Source of the DNA: Parietaria judaica
Taxonomy: Eukaryota > Streptophyta > Magnoliopsida > Rosales > Urticaceae
Direction of reading: 5' to 3'
NCBI GenBank assembly: GCA_954871525.1
Contig: OX940865.1
Location: 21,312,420 to 21,376,419, forward strand
DNA length: 64,000 nt
The position numbers were made by a program, and so were the translations under genes. Shown here in pieces: positions 46,901 to 59,427 of this stretch (its first letter is position 1; every line of letters begins with the position of its first letter). Below the pieces are notes generated by a model that was given only the letters and a program-made list of their open reading frames with translations, ran no database searches and had not been told where the DNA came from.

Positions 46901-48111
46901 GACTTAACCCCTGAAGACATTCAATTCAATTGTGTCTCGGAGCGGGCCCCACAAGGAAACGAACTTCCGGATGCAGAGTTTGCTTGGTTGTGCGTGAAAC
47001 ACATAAAGAGCAACGCTATTGTTATAGCCAAGGTTGCGACTCATGCTCATTTCCTCATTTCGTAAAATAATTAATTTGGCGTCCCATGGGCTTTGAAAGT
47101 ATATTATAGGACATGAAACGTAATAATTTATCAAGCAACTAAATTGTAGTGTATATAACCGAATGTACGCACTTATTTCCTATTTAGCCTTATTCTAGGG
47201 AAATAAAATCAGGCTAGTTTCTACAACTGTATAAGCTGAAAGTTCTGAATGAATTTTTCGGAGCAGAACAACTGTATGTTGGGCATGGGAAGCGGGCAGC
47301 CGAACCGTGTGGAGAGTTTAAGGTTAGCAATGAAGAAAGCTGGAGACGAAGTGAAGGGAGCAGCGTTGGCTAGTGACGCCTTCTTCCCGTTTGGTAATTA
47401 CTTTACTACTCTCTTTATCGTTTCACGATTACGGATTGAGGTGTACTGTGAAGTGTGAACGTATAAAGTAAATCTAGGTCGATTATCAAAAACTTAACCT
47501 TCATGTCAGACACACGGCCAATAATAAGCCCTCGAGGGTTCAAAATAAGCGATTTAGGGTTATTTAAAGCTTATTTTGTTACGATGATTAACCGCTGAAG
47601 TTTCATATAGTAATTTGGGATACTAAGTGAAAATTATCTGGTAGCTCCTTTCGGAGATATTGTCGGTCAACATTTTGTCACATTTGCTGTTAAATTCTAA
47701 GTTGAAAAGAATTGAGAACGTTGCAGAAAAGAAAAAGTGAGAAAACAAGTTTTTAACGTGTTGGTATAGAACAGGGGAGATTTTTTTTTTCTTTCTTCTC
47801 TCTTCTTCTTCAGAGCTCCCGGTCCCGCATTTTCGGATGTCAGTTGTAAATATTTTTCTTCTTTTTCCTCAATTTCTCCATATTTTTTAATCCCTCTTAT
47901 TTTCCTCAAAATGTGGATTGTGTCAAAGATAAAACCGCTTTTACTTTTTTTTTGAGCAGCTTGGAACGATGCGGTGGAAGAAGCGTGCGATAGCGGAGTG
48001 AGCGTCATTGCCGAGCCCGGAGGGAGCATCAGAGACAAGGACGCCATTGACTGCTGCAATAAGTACGGCGTGTCTCTTCTCTTCACCAATGTCAGGCACT
48101 TTAGGCATTGA
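43969..48111 (+). CDS. PURH: Bifunctional AICAR transformylase/IMP cyclohydrolase (PurH), plastid-targeted
   Basis: Eleven exons: 43969-44215, 44320-44398, 44527-44623, 44713-44815, 44887-45020, 45232-45409, 45493-45647, 46084-46293, 46685-47032, 47267-47393 and 47960-48111. They total 1,830 bp, 609 residues, close to Arabidopsis At2g35040. Residues 1-~65 are a Ser/Thr-rich transit peptide; an internal ATG at 44161 could give a shorter form. The IMP cyclohydrolase part has [31 protein letters not shown] and [16 protein letters not shown]. The AICARFT part has [26 protein letters not shown], the [11 protein letters not shown] active-site region and SDAFFPF. The protein ends with a family-typical VRHFRH. 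The enzyme transfers the formyl group from 10-formyl-THF to AICAR and closes the ring to IMP. Intron 3 uses a GC donor (44,624). Confidence 0.95.
45042..45208. repeat. Foldback hairpin element in PURH intron 5
   Basis: A 167-bp near-perfect hairpin. The arms carry TTAGATTCAAG at the ends and the internal blocks TAGACCGTTCG, AGAAACAA, CCGGTCTACGATTCAAGAGA and CCGTTCTCT. GACCGTTC occurs in both arms more than once. It resembles a small MITE; no clear target duplication is seen. Confidence 0.8.
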
Positions 48112-49000
48112 GTGTCGTTCCATTGTTGGCGTTTTTTTAATAGAGTAGTCGACGAGGCTTGACGGAAGCCGGTTTCGATCTCGGAATAAACTGAAGAAAG
48201 AGGGTTTTGAGAGCAACCTATGAGTATGTGGTAAAAAAAAAATCATGTTTGTTTTGTCATCATTTTGTTTTAAATATATGTATTTGTGGTACATTTATAA
48301 CAGCAATAAAATCAAGTAGGAAAAACGACAATATAAATATATATAATGGTTCCTTCTGTTAATTTAGACAATAAACGACAACATCGAAAGCCTTATGAAA
48401 TGAAGAAACGACAAGCTGAATTAGTAACTTCCATTTGAACAACAATATTTCAGTGAGGAAAAACGACACAATTCGTACGATGTGGAGCAAATCTTGAAAA
48501 CGACAAGTGACATGAAACGACAGCATATTATACAACGTAGTGGGTGCATTAACGCTCTTTAAATGTTACAAATTCAAAATAGCAAACGAACTTCAAGACT
48601 ATAATTTATTTATTTTTTTGATGAAAATAGGTTAATATTTTTTTACATTGTTAGGACTTAGGAATAATAATACTCTCTTAAAAAATTGTTAACATGAATT
48701 TTGGGTAAAAAAAAAATACTTATTAGATTTGTTTATATTATTACTACGAAGTCTTTTAATTAAATTATTAAATTATATTCTCTCTCTCTTAATATTTTTG
48801 TTACAAATTTAAGGAAGATAATACCTCACGAACAAAAGTTGAGGGAGTATTTACGTAAATTATTCTTGAAAAATCATTAAGACTTTCAAAATTAAAAGAC
48901 TAGCGCCACTAAATTTTAAATACTTATCTTACATATTGGATTTATAAATTATTTAGATTCCATGTAGTAACTTGGAATTGGATAATGGAATATATATATA
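48112..49000. other. Spacer 3' of PURH
   Basis: AT-rich. It holds the PURH 3' flank and the AAACGACA cluster listed separately. No gene. Confidence 0.5.
48323..48522 (+). repeat. Cluster of six AAACGACA motifs
   Basis: Direct copies of AAACGACA start at 48,323, 48,373, 48,406, 48,461, 48,498 and 48,515. All are in the same orientation within 200 bp, with unrelated sequence between them. Confidence 0.85.
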
Positions 49001-49192
49001 GGGTTATTTGCGGCAAAAGTGGCCAACAATAGGGCACTTCGACAGTTATGTTACCAATGCCAAAAAACTATGGCAATAGTACCCAATGTACTCTAATTGT
49101 GCGTGATTACGAAATCCGTCCAATTAGTGAGTAACGGTGCCACGTGGTGCTAACGGAGTGAGTGACTCACTCATCAGTGGGACCCAGGACGT

Positions 49193-49600
49193 TCGCATCG
49201 CATCGCACCCTACCTTCCCTCAGAATTTAAAAATGGCTCAGCAGATCACTCCACAACTCCTCCAATGGCGGCAGATCTAGCGAGCCCACCTTCCCACTCT
49301 CTCTCAGTCCAAGCTCGTCTCCATTGAAACCCTTCTCAGCTTTCATCTCCCAAACCCCTTTTCAGAAATGGACAAAGCGTCCCTGATCATCTACACCGTC
49401 ACGGCGCTCCTCATTCTCATCCTCGTCTCGCGCTCCCCCCAGAAGCCCTCGTCCCACCACACCCGCCACAGCCCCCGCCATCGCCGCCTCAAGCTCCGCT
49501 CCAACTTCACCTTCTCCGGCGAACCCAATTCGCACTCCCCCGTGCAGTTTGACCCCGTCGTCGCCGGCATCGAGCGCCGCCGGGAGGACAAGCACTGGGA
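49193..49600 (+). pseudogene. Captured 5' end of a membrane-anchored (EF-hand type?) gene
   Basis: A leader-like segment is followed by ATG 49368 and about 78 codons: a signal anchor MDKASLIIYTVTALLILILV, then a basic stretch and RLKLRSNFTFSGE, then FDPVVAGIERRREDKHWEK. I recall this pattern from plant ER/Golgi EF-hand proteins such as At4g27790; this identification is tentative. The frame stays open through the antisense LRR piece to 50,012, giving a 214-codon chimera. Confidence 0.55.
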
Positions 49601-50030
49601 GAAGGCTGTTGTTGACGAGATTCAGGTTCTGCAGACTCCCGAGGTTCCCGAGCTCAGGCGGAATCGTCCCGTTGATGGCGTTATTGGCGGCGGTGAAGAT
49701 CTCGAGGCTGGAGCAGTTTCCCAACTCGGCGGGAATCGGTCCGGCGAGTCGGTTCTCCTGCAGAATCAGATTCCTGAGTCGGCCCAGTCTCCCGAGTTCC
49801 GGCGGAATCGGCCCGGCGAGTTCGCACGAGGCGAGTCCGAGGACTTCCAAGCTCTGCAAGTTCCCGAACGAGGCTGGGATTGGGCCGGTGAGAGCGTTGT
49901 CGCCGATTCTGACAACTCGGAGACTCGTCAGCTCGCCGAGCTGACCCGGGATGGGCCCACCGAGTTGGTTGGTATACAAGAGCAGAGATTCCAAGCGAGA
50001 GAGGTTCGCTAGGGTCAGTGGGATGGTCCC
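49601..50030 (-). pseudogene. Captured LRR fragment of a GSO1-like receptor kinase
   Basis: About 144 codons of leucine-rich repeats of the plant 24-residue type: GTIPLTLANLSRLESLLL, then GPIPGQLGEL, GPIPASFGNLQSLEVLGLAS, GPIPAELGNCSSLE and GTIPPELGNLGSLQNLNL. The sequence is very like the GSO1/GSO2 ectodomain. It lacks signal peptide, transmembrane and kinase parts, so it cannot signal. Confidence 0.85.
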
Positions 50031-50381
50031 ATATACACGTTGGGCCTGGGTCCCACTGATGAGTGACTCACTCACTCCGTTAGCACCACGTGGCACCGTT
50101 ACTCACTAAGTGGACGGATTTCGTAATTACGCGCAATTAGAGTACATTGGGTACTATTGCCATAGTTTTTTGGCATTGGTAACATAACTGTCGAAGTGCT
50201 CTATTGTTGGCCACTTTTGCCGCAAATAACCCATATATATACAAACATATATATACACACTTCATATGAATAATCTGTTCATACTTATTGATTGATCACC
50301 AGTCCAGTCCAGTGAATGTGAAGCGAATTCACAAATCCCAATCCTTAATTCTCTGCCCAATTTAGGGTTTCACTCATCACC

Positions 50382-53300
50382 ATGGTTCGTTCGAATCCCA
50401 TTTCTTCTCATCTCTTTCTTTGCTTAATCCAATCCAATCGCCAAACTCTGACTCCACAATGTTGATTCCCTTCAGGATCATCACTCCGACGACGCCAATC
50501 CAGCCGCCGATCAGCTCGAATTTCAACTCGTATGTAATTCATTTGATATATATATATATATATATACATATGCATATTTGTGTACAGACAGTGTAATTAT
50601 CCTCAATGTATGGTCGGAGCTAGGGAATCGAGCTATGGAACAAGGCGGAGTCCACCGCCGATGAAGCTGAGAAACTCAGCCTCCGGCGAAGCGCGACGGA
50701 CCGCTTCGTGGCCGCCGCTAGGCTGAACCCTCAGAATTTGGCGGCGTTCAGGCACCTAGGCCACCTCTACGCTGCCGCTGATCCGCCGAGAGCTGCCAAG
50801 TGCTACCAGAGGGCGGTCACGGTGGACCCCGCCGATGCTGACTCCGGTGAGGCGCTCTGTGACCTGCTTGATCTGCAGGGGAAGGAGTCGCTCGAGGTGG
50901 CGGTGTGCGGCGAGGCTGCTCGGAGGTCGCCGAGGGCGTTCTGGGCGTTCCGCCGGCTTGGGTACCTGCAGGTGCACCAGAAGCGGTGGACCGAGGCTGT
51001 GCAGAATCTTCAGCACGCCATTAGAGGGTACCCGACCTGTGCTCATCTATGGGAGGTATGTTTCTTCCGTTTCTCTGGATCCTGATTTGTTTTCTCTTCT
51101 GTTCAAGAATGGATTTTGCTTGATTCTTGTTTGGTGTTGCTCTCTGTTTGGCTTGCTAGGGGCTTGGGCTTGCCTACCACCGCCTTGGAAGGTTCACTGC
51201 CGCGATCAAGGTACTCGATTTCTCTACGAACGGCGTTGATATCTTGGGGATGTATGTTTCAAATTTTAGGGGAGTGTTCTTTTGGATTGGGGAGTGCTTT
51301 TTCAGAAAAAAAAATCGATGTCACGATATTTTGAACTTGCATCCTTGTGGAGCTCGACCGGCGAAGCTAGCTTTATTGACAATGTTACGTTTAGAGACAT
51401 GTTGAAAACATCCATTATCGAATTTGAATGTGAAGGACATGAAAATTACCAAGGCGCAGGAAAAATGGACTTTTGATAAAAAAAAACAATTCAAGTCGTA
51501 TAGGTCTTAATAGAACTAGTTCGCTATATTCATCGATTTTAAGGATTTTTATTGTAACGTAATCAAATTTTTGTTATTTAGTGTATAGTATTATGCATTT
51601 AAGTTTCTTCTAACCGGCATATAAGCTTTACATGCATATATATATAGCAATGTAATATAATAAAAGAACAGACATTAATAAATAAATAAAAAGGGAAGTT
51701 GGGATGAATCTGTATACTGTTGTGGACAGATACAGACATGAAAAGAATTGTAAAAATAGTAGCTTAAGACTTAAGTCATTTATTCTTTTGCAAATATATT
51801 TCGTCTCTGTAAATTGACAGCATGACACTGATTATTTTTACTTGATAGTCTTATGGAAGAGCCATTGAGCTGGATTCTAAGATGGTCTTTGCTTTGGTTG
51901 AAAGTGGAAATGTGTATTTGATGCTCACTTCGTTCAAAAAGGTATGTGATTGCTCATTCGTATTTCATAATCCTCGTCTCATTTATCAACTACCTCCGCT
52001 ATTTAGATGCTTTGTCTTAGCTAACTGTTCCTCACTGAATATTGCTTAGAACTAATTTTCTCTTTCTCTATATTTTTAAAAATTAAGTGTCTCTGATTCT
52101 CTCTATATTTTCCTTGAAGATTGCCACCTTATTATATGCTTTCTTTCTATTTCCAGGGAATCGAGCAGTTTAGGCAGGCTTTGGATATCTCACCTGAATG
52201 CATATCTGCAAAATATGGACTTGCCATAGGGTTGCTTGGTCTTGCAAAGGAATGCATGTTTTTGGGTGCATTTCAATGGGGAGCTTCCTTGTTAGAGGTA
52301 TAATATTTATTTATGTTGTTTGTGCTCTTTATTTGATGTCTCGCTGCAAAAAGCTGGTAATTAATACCATACATGAGTGAATGAAATGGGTAGTTTTAAC
52401 GCCAAAAGAGTCGAAGTGATCTACTTTAAAAAAAAAAGAAAAAAAAGCGTGTCTTACAGTGTTAACAAATATGGTATAATTCAAATAATAATATGAGCTC
52501 TGGGGCTATTTGCTTACAAAATGTAGTCATTTACTTTTGGGGTACGGCAACTCTAACCGAAAGTTATTTTAATAGAAATTCGGGATGTTAAAATTGGTTG
52601 CAGGAGGCTTGTGACGTAGCTAAGGAAACTACTCTCTTGGCAGGAAATTCATCATGTGTTTGGAAGTTGCTTGGTGATATTCAGGTTGGTTAATCTATCT
52701 TGGTTGTATCAAGTGCCTATAACTCTTAGCATGTTAACTCATAATCCTAGGTTCAATTGACATGAACTCAATTAAAACGACATGATGGGATGTGACCCAA
52801 TTAGACATGACTAAAACAATTCTATGCATTAAATGCATGTTATTAATTGTCTTAAAACTGATTTTATGTTAATTATTTTATGAATTGCATTTTTTTAATG
52901 GATGAAAACATAATACTGCTAATTAGTTTAAAGTCTTACATTATTAAAAATTAACTCGAACTAATTCCTCTACATAAGGAAACTAGCTAATTACAGCTTT
53001 AATTACACTGACTAGATAAATATTTACACACCAATCCCTTACATTTCTAAATGTCGACAGCTTTCATATGCAAAATGTTATCCATGGGTGGAAGAGAAAC
53101 CTAATGTAGAATCTGAGGAAGCTTTCAGTGGTTCAATCAAAACCTGGAAGCATACCCGCTGCTTGGCTGCAAATTCTGCCAAACACTCTTATCAGCGAGC
53201 TTTGCTATTAGCACCATGGGAGTCTAATATCTACATGGACATTGCAATAAGTTCAGATCTAACAAAATCATTGACCGACTCTTCTAGTGCCAAAACAGAT

Positions 53301-56300
53301 GCTTGGTATGGTTTTTTTTCATCAGATGAATGGAATGTATGTACTATTCATTCTCAAATCACAAGGAATCACAGTTCTTTTCTCGTTTTTTTTTTCTTTC
53401 TCCAGGCAATTGTCGGAGAAGATGGCTTTGGGAGCTTTGTTGCTTAAACCAGAAAATTACGAGTTTTGGGCTGCTTTGGGATATTTAGCTAATGATAATG
53501 CGTTAAAACAACACGCACTTATTAGGGCGTTGCAACTGGACGCATCTTTGGCTGTCGCTTGGGCATACTTAGGAAAGGTACTATTTTTTTCACATTTTCT
53601 TCATTTTTTTTTTCTTGGAACAAAATAAATAATGAGAAAAACTTGGTAATGGGGTGTTCCTTTTCCAGGTTCTTCTAGCTGTAGCATTTTGGATCTATGA
53701 GTAGAAACTTAATATTCTACGCCTATACTGTTGGAACTGTTAGAAACATTACTTCCCGTATCAGAGATATTATTAGCGCATTTTGTAAGAACAAATTCGG
53801 TAACTTAGGCGTGTATATGGAAAAGGCATTTTCGTAGTGTATGATTTAGCGATTCAGTTTGGCTTTCCAAATTGATTGGTAGGATCGAAATAGAAATCCA
53901 AGAGATACAAGAACGATTTATCGGTAAATATTTTGAGAGTTAGGAAGGAAAAACTCTTTTATTTATCAAACATGATGGCTTAATCTAGACTAGGCGCCTA
54001 TAATATAAATTAGAAAAAATAATCCCATATTTATTGTAAAATGCTCCTAATATCCACAGTAATATGACCATATTAAAAGTAGATAATTATAAATTCTATG
54101 TTTGAAGCACACTTAATTCACACGATAGCTAGTTACATGTTTTATATTTTTTCCCAGCTCTATCGGAGAGAGGGTGAAAAGCAATTGGCGAAGCAAGCTT
54201 TTGATTTTTCTAGAAGTATCGATCCTTCACTTGCATTACCGTGGGCTGGCATGGCAGCAGATTATTATGCTGGGTAAACATTTCACAAATCTTCAACCTT
54301 AAAAATGATCCAATTTAGAGTGAGACCATTATTATCAATTTCGTAATGCCATATCTTAATGACAAGCTTCACTTATTTCAGGGAGAATGCAAAAGATGAA
54401 GCTTTTGAGAGTTGTTTACGGGCTGTGCAGATATTGCCTGTAAGCTGTTTATCTGGCTGCTTATAAGTTGAATATTGGGTAACAATGATTACTATCTGCG
54501 AAAAAGAAAGAATATTTGCCGAAAATGGAAAGTAGAGAGTATTTTGTAAGAAGTAGTTATTTTGCTGTTAATTATTCAAACTATGCGAATAAATAGGTTT
54601 TGAGTTTACTGTTTTTATAAGCTGTTGATTAGTATGAGATGTAGTTATTAAGGACATCAGAAAATATCCCAGAACTACAATAATTTAACAAGGAGCAGAA
54701 ACTATTTTATATTTATTTTTATGTATTATTGTCTTTCAAATCACATTTCAGAAATTACAAAAAGATTGTTTCCTTCAGCTTGCAGAATTTCAAATCGGTC
54801 TTGCTAAGCTCGCCGCGGTTTCGGGACATCTTTCGTCTCCAGAGGTCTGTTCAAGAATATATTCATTTTGAAATCGGTATCAAATAAGAAAACATTAGTT
54901 TCAAATGTAAATGAATGAAGACTAAATAAAATACTTAAAAAATACACCTACTGTTATCTTTAGGTTCTCGCGGCTATCAGGCAGGCTGTGCATCACATCC
55001 CTCACTATCCTGAACTTCATAATTTGAGAGGGCTCATTTGCGAGGCAAGATTAGATTATCCCTCTGCTTCTTCTTCGTATGGATTGGCACGATATGCCGT
55101 TATTAACTCCTCGTCAAGTTTTTCAAACTCTCTGCTCAAAGACGTATCGATCAATTTAGCCAGATCACTTTGCAAGGTGAAAATTTCCCTTCATACCCAG
55201 ATAGAGTTTCTATAAATAAAAAATAATTATATGTTTACACATATAGTATTGTTTGCCTGCTTATGCTGATGCTTTCGTTTCATATACAGGCAGGGAATGT
55301 TGTTGAGGCGGTACGGGAATGTGAGAACTTGAAAGCAAACGGTTTGTTCCTTCCTTTCTTTTACTTTATAGCCAAATTCATTTGTTATTATAAATATGGT
55401 AATCTTATCGATTAATGATTCCAAATCTAATCGTTTTTACTACGTTATATTGATCTGATATTGAAGGATGGCTCGATGTTGAAACCCTGCAAATCTACGC
55501 TTTCTCATTGTGGAAACTCGGCCGGAGTAACTCGGCTCTCTCTGTTGCGCTTGATCTGGCTTCAAGTGTTTCCACTATGGATCCTTCATGTGTTCGTTCC
55601 TCCGTCAGCTTAATCTGCCAGTTGCTCTATTCAATTTCTGGCCTAGACACAGCGACAAACAGAATTCTGAAAATGCCGAAGGAGCTATTTCGGAGCTCGG
55701 GAGTCAGCTTTATCGTCTCTGCCATTAATGCTCTTGATCGAAGCTCTCGAATAGATTCAGTTGTTTCTATCAGTCGTAACTGCCTTAAATCTCAGGAAGA
55801 TATAAGCAGTATGCATTATTTAATTGCACTTGGTAAACTTGTAAGTTTGTTACAGTCAGTACGGTTAAAATTTTGAAATCCAGTTTAATTATCTGAACTA
55901 TTAGCGTCTGTTGATGTTGGATGTTGATGTTCTTTTTTGGCTGTGCAGGTAAAAAGCGGGTCAGAAAGTTCTATTGGAGTAAAAAGCGGAGTGGCTCATC
56001 TTCGAAAAGCTATCCATATGTACCCAAATAGTGGTTTGTTAAGGTACTGCATGTTTAATGTTAAGGTACTGCATGTTTAATTATTATAAATGTAGCATTC
56101 AATTTCTACTAACGTGTTTTAATTTTTAAGTAATAATACATTGTCAAAATCGTCATCAGATTCGAATCTGATATTCTTTTTCTTCCACTTGTTCTAAATG
56201 AAAATATGAATTTAAATCAAGGATTCTTGGAAGTTTTTTTTTTTTAATTTATTTCCAATGAAGATACCTGAATAAAAAGTAAGTTTTTGGCACAAATGAT

Positions 56301-58774
56301 CCGTGCGCTAATAATCTCTCATTTCAGAAAATTCTACACATAACCCATGAAAATAAAAAAATTGTTAAAGGATTTGGCCCTTTCATTATTTATTAAAAAA
56401 AAAAAAAGCACCAATTGGAGCAAAAAAAAATCTGTTTCTTAAAAAAAACTCTACATTTTTACAAATAATTTAGATAATTTATAGTTATTATTTAGAAACT
56501 GGAATATCTGACTAAATAAATTTATGACAAAAGTTCAAAACTTGCTTGCCTGCAGGAATCTACTCGGTTATCTTTTGCTATCTGGTGAAGAAGGGAATGA
56601 TACTCACCTAGCAACTAGGTGCCCCACAGCACTCGCCTCTTTCTCTGCCATTAATGGCTTGAAAACAGCGCAAGAAATCTTTGGTGCCGGATCTGTTGCT
56701 TGCTACGCAGCTTGCACCTCTAATCCGAAGTTTACTTATCCAACATGTTCACATCAATGTCTCAATGAACCAGGAGTTATTCACCAACTGCAGAAGTACT
56801 GAATTTATCCTTTTATCACCTTCAAATTTCAGTTACCAATTGCCAGGCTATGATTTTTGTTCCGAAGTATCGAAACAAAGAAAGTTGTCTTTTGGATGCG
56901 TAACTCAAGTTTCAAAGAGTGAAAACTGATAAAGAGAAATCTTGTGTTTAGGGTTTAAAAACATCTAGTATACTCATATTTATTTAATTATCTATTTTTA
57001 TTTATTTTTTGTTTATTATTTGAGGATATTAGAGGTATTTTACAATAGTTATAGGATTAAGATTTTTAATCCTATAAATAGCTGCCTCCCGTAGAGATAT
57101 CTATGTTTGATTAGTGCAAATTTTTTATTGAACGTCATTAGGAGACATTCCCAGATTAACTCTCGTATTAGAGACCGGGTAGTGTTTATCACTACGAGTA
57201 ACTCAAGTTTTCAAGGGTTGTGAAAAAGGATAAGAGAAAAAAGAAAAAGAGTGAAATCCTGCGTGTATCAGCTAGGTCTGATCTGTAATTTTCTAAATTT
57301 ACACTGCAGTATCTGAGAGAGAATCTTTTGTTTTCGCATAATGTTGTGCAATTATTTAATGTTGGGTTCTTGATTTGCAGATGCTTGCGCCAAGAACCAT
57401 GGAATCAGACTGTGAGATATTTGCTTATCCTTAATTTATACCAAAAAGCACGGGAAGAGAGATTTCCGCCTCATCAATGTCTCATTCTTCAGCGGCTGAT
57501 CAGCATCGCCCTTTCCGATAAATGCTATAATAAGTCACACATATCTCATCAATACCAGAAGTTTCAGCTACTTCTTTGTTCTTCTGCAATCTCTTTGCAA
57601 AGTGGAAACCAAAATGATTGTGTCAAAAAGGCCAAAGAGGCTTCTTCCATTATTACCCTTCCGAACGGGTATCTATTTTTTGCCCACTTGCTGCTATGCC
57701 GTGCCTATGCATTAAAGGGTGATTCTGCAAGCCTTCAAAGAGAATATAACACATGTGTGGAACTCAAGACGGAGTGTCGTATGGGTTCGATATGTCTAAG
57801 AATGATCGAAGCTCAATATGGCATTGGAGATAGTGTGAATATCAAAGAGCTGAACTTGAAAGAGAACTGGATGGCTTTATTTAATCTCGTGGAAGGGTTG
57901 GTCTCTGCCTGGAAGCAAGATTTAGTGTCCGCAGAGGACTTTTTCAAGCAAGCTTGTGCGCTTTCCGGTGCCGAGAGCTGTCTCCAGCTCTGCCACGGTA
58001 TATCTTTTAGCCATTGATCTAAATTTTATATTTAGTATTCATTTAATTTGCTTATAAATTTTATATTCTCATCATCCAGGTGCCACTTGTATGGAGCTAG
58101 CGAGACAGTGGGGCGATTCACAGTACTTGCCGCTGGCCATTAAAAGTCTGATGAAAGCCAATGAAGCTTCTATTATCCCGTTACCAATTGTTTCGACATT
58201 GCTGGCTCAAGCTCATGGAAGCCTGGGCTCTAAAGAGAAGTGGGAAACTAACTTACGCGCTGAATGGCTTACTTGGTCTCCAGGTTCGTTATCCAAGCAT
58301 ATGCATTTTTCACTCGGTGCTCCGTCACATACAACGATTTTAATTTATATTATTTAGTTATATTTTAGGGTTTGGATCCGACCCATTAGGGTGTAATGCT
58401 TAGTCTATTTGAGAAACCCAAAACAGATGACTAAGGCGTCTTAGAAAACCCGGATACATAATCAAACCGGTCTCTCACCAAGATGATGAATCTCTGGAAA
58501 TATTATTGATAAATGATAAGGGTCTTTTCTTAATTCTTATTCAATGTTCTAATGACGAAATTTAATTCCCTTTTTCTCCCTTTTTGTTTTATTAGAATGG
58601 AGGCCCGCAGAGCTTTTCTTCCAAATGCATTTGCTTGCCAGACAGACAAAATCCGGACCCGAGTCCGGAAACGTGGAGCACTGTCAGAGTCCGCGGAGAT
58701 GGGTTCTTAGGGCAATTCATACTAACCCTTTTTGTGAAAGGTATTGGAAAGTTCTACAGAAACTACATGAATAA
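50382..58774 (+). CDS. SKI3: SKI3 (superkiller 3) tetratricopeptide protein
   Basis: Twenty exons: 50382-50384, 50476-50529, 50624-51055, 51160-51210, 51849-51941, 52157-52297, 52604-52684, 53061-53305, 53406-53577, 54158-54273, 54382-54439, 54779-54844, 54964-55176, 55290-55341, 55467-55840, 55949-56043, 56556-56795, 57381-57997, 58080-58283 and 58596-58774. They sum to 3,486 bp, 1,161 residues, near the ~1,168 of Arabidopsis At1g76630. TPR-like helices recur throughout ([62 protein letters not shown]-type LGK); the C-terminus [18 protein letters not shown] is conserved. SKI3 is the scaffold of the cytosolic Ski complex (SKI2/SKI3/SKI8) that feeds mRNA 3'-5' to the exosome. The start codon alone forms the coding part of exon 1. 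Confidence 0.93.
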
Positions 58775-59427
58775 ATGGTGTTTATCAGGCTTCCAATTTT
58801 GTGGCTTTATGCTTTTATTTAAATAGTTCATATGTAATCTCTTTTTTTTTTTTTTTTTTTTTTGCCTGTGTTAGTTATACATTAAAAAAATATCAGTTTG
58901 GCTAATTATTTGGGAAATATTATCCTTTGTATGACTTCTCAAGAAACGACATGAGATAAAATCTGGGTTAGCAGTGAAAAAGTTCCGAAGTTTTTCACAT
59001 TTGGAAATCAGGCTGGAACGTCAAAATCCCGTTTTTTGGCGTATTATTCCCAAATACATTTTAGCAACAAATTCGTAATGCTATTTCATTGATGAGTATT
59101 CACGGTGTATTTATACCGTTAGTACCCCTAAAAGTTATTAATACAGCATGCTACTATTTGGTGTTTCTTAAGGCTGAAAATTTTCTCTTAGTTCTCGGTT
59201 TCGGTCCGGTCCTAGTCCGGTTCTGGTACAAAAATGGGCCATTTGGTTAAAAGGCCGCAAACTGGGCCAGCCTGGTCTCGGTTTACAAAATTGACAACCG
59301 AGACCTGGTCGGGTCCGAATATGTTTCAATAGACATTTCTTATGTGAAATTTCGTACCACCCACACTTAAAAAGTGATAACAATAAAAAAAAGGTTTGTT
59401 CTTTTCGGATGACCCTTTCCAAAAACA
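58775..59427. other. 3' flank of SKI3
   Basis: A poly-T run (58,842-58,863), then AT-rich sequence. A GC-richer piece at 59,200-59,310 has repeated CGGTCC/CTGGTC phrases. No gene is recognised. Confidence 0.4.

Larger units (their letters stand above)
49001..50232. mobile_element. Pack-MULE carrying two host-gene fragments
   Basis: A 1,232-bp element. TIRs of ~190 bp (49,001-49,190 and 50,043-50,232, very nearly identical) begin GGGTTATTTGCGGCAAAAGT. A perfect 9-bp duplication ATATATATA flanks it (48,992-49,000 and 50,233-50,241; the flanks are simple AT repeats, so this is slightly less decisive). It has no transposase. The ~850-bp GC-rich interior consists of two captured host coding pieces in opposite orientation: an EF-hand-type N-terminus on plus and an LRR receptor piece on minus. 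It lies between PURH and SKI3, ~150 bp upstream of the SKI3 start. Confidence 0.93.

Noticed and set aside
49368..50012. 214-residue protein as an independent host gene
   Set aside because: The frame lies wholly inside a Pack-MULE, and its second half is antisense to an LRR region; treated as a chimera of captured fragments.
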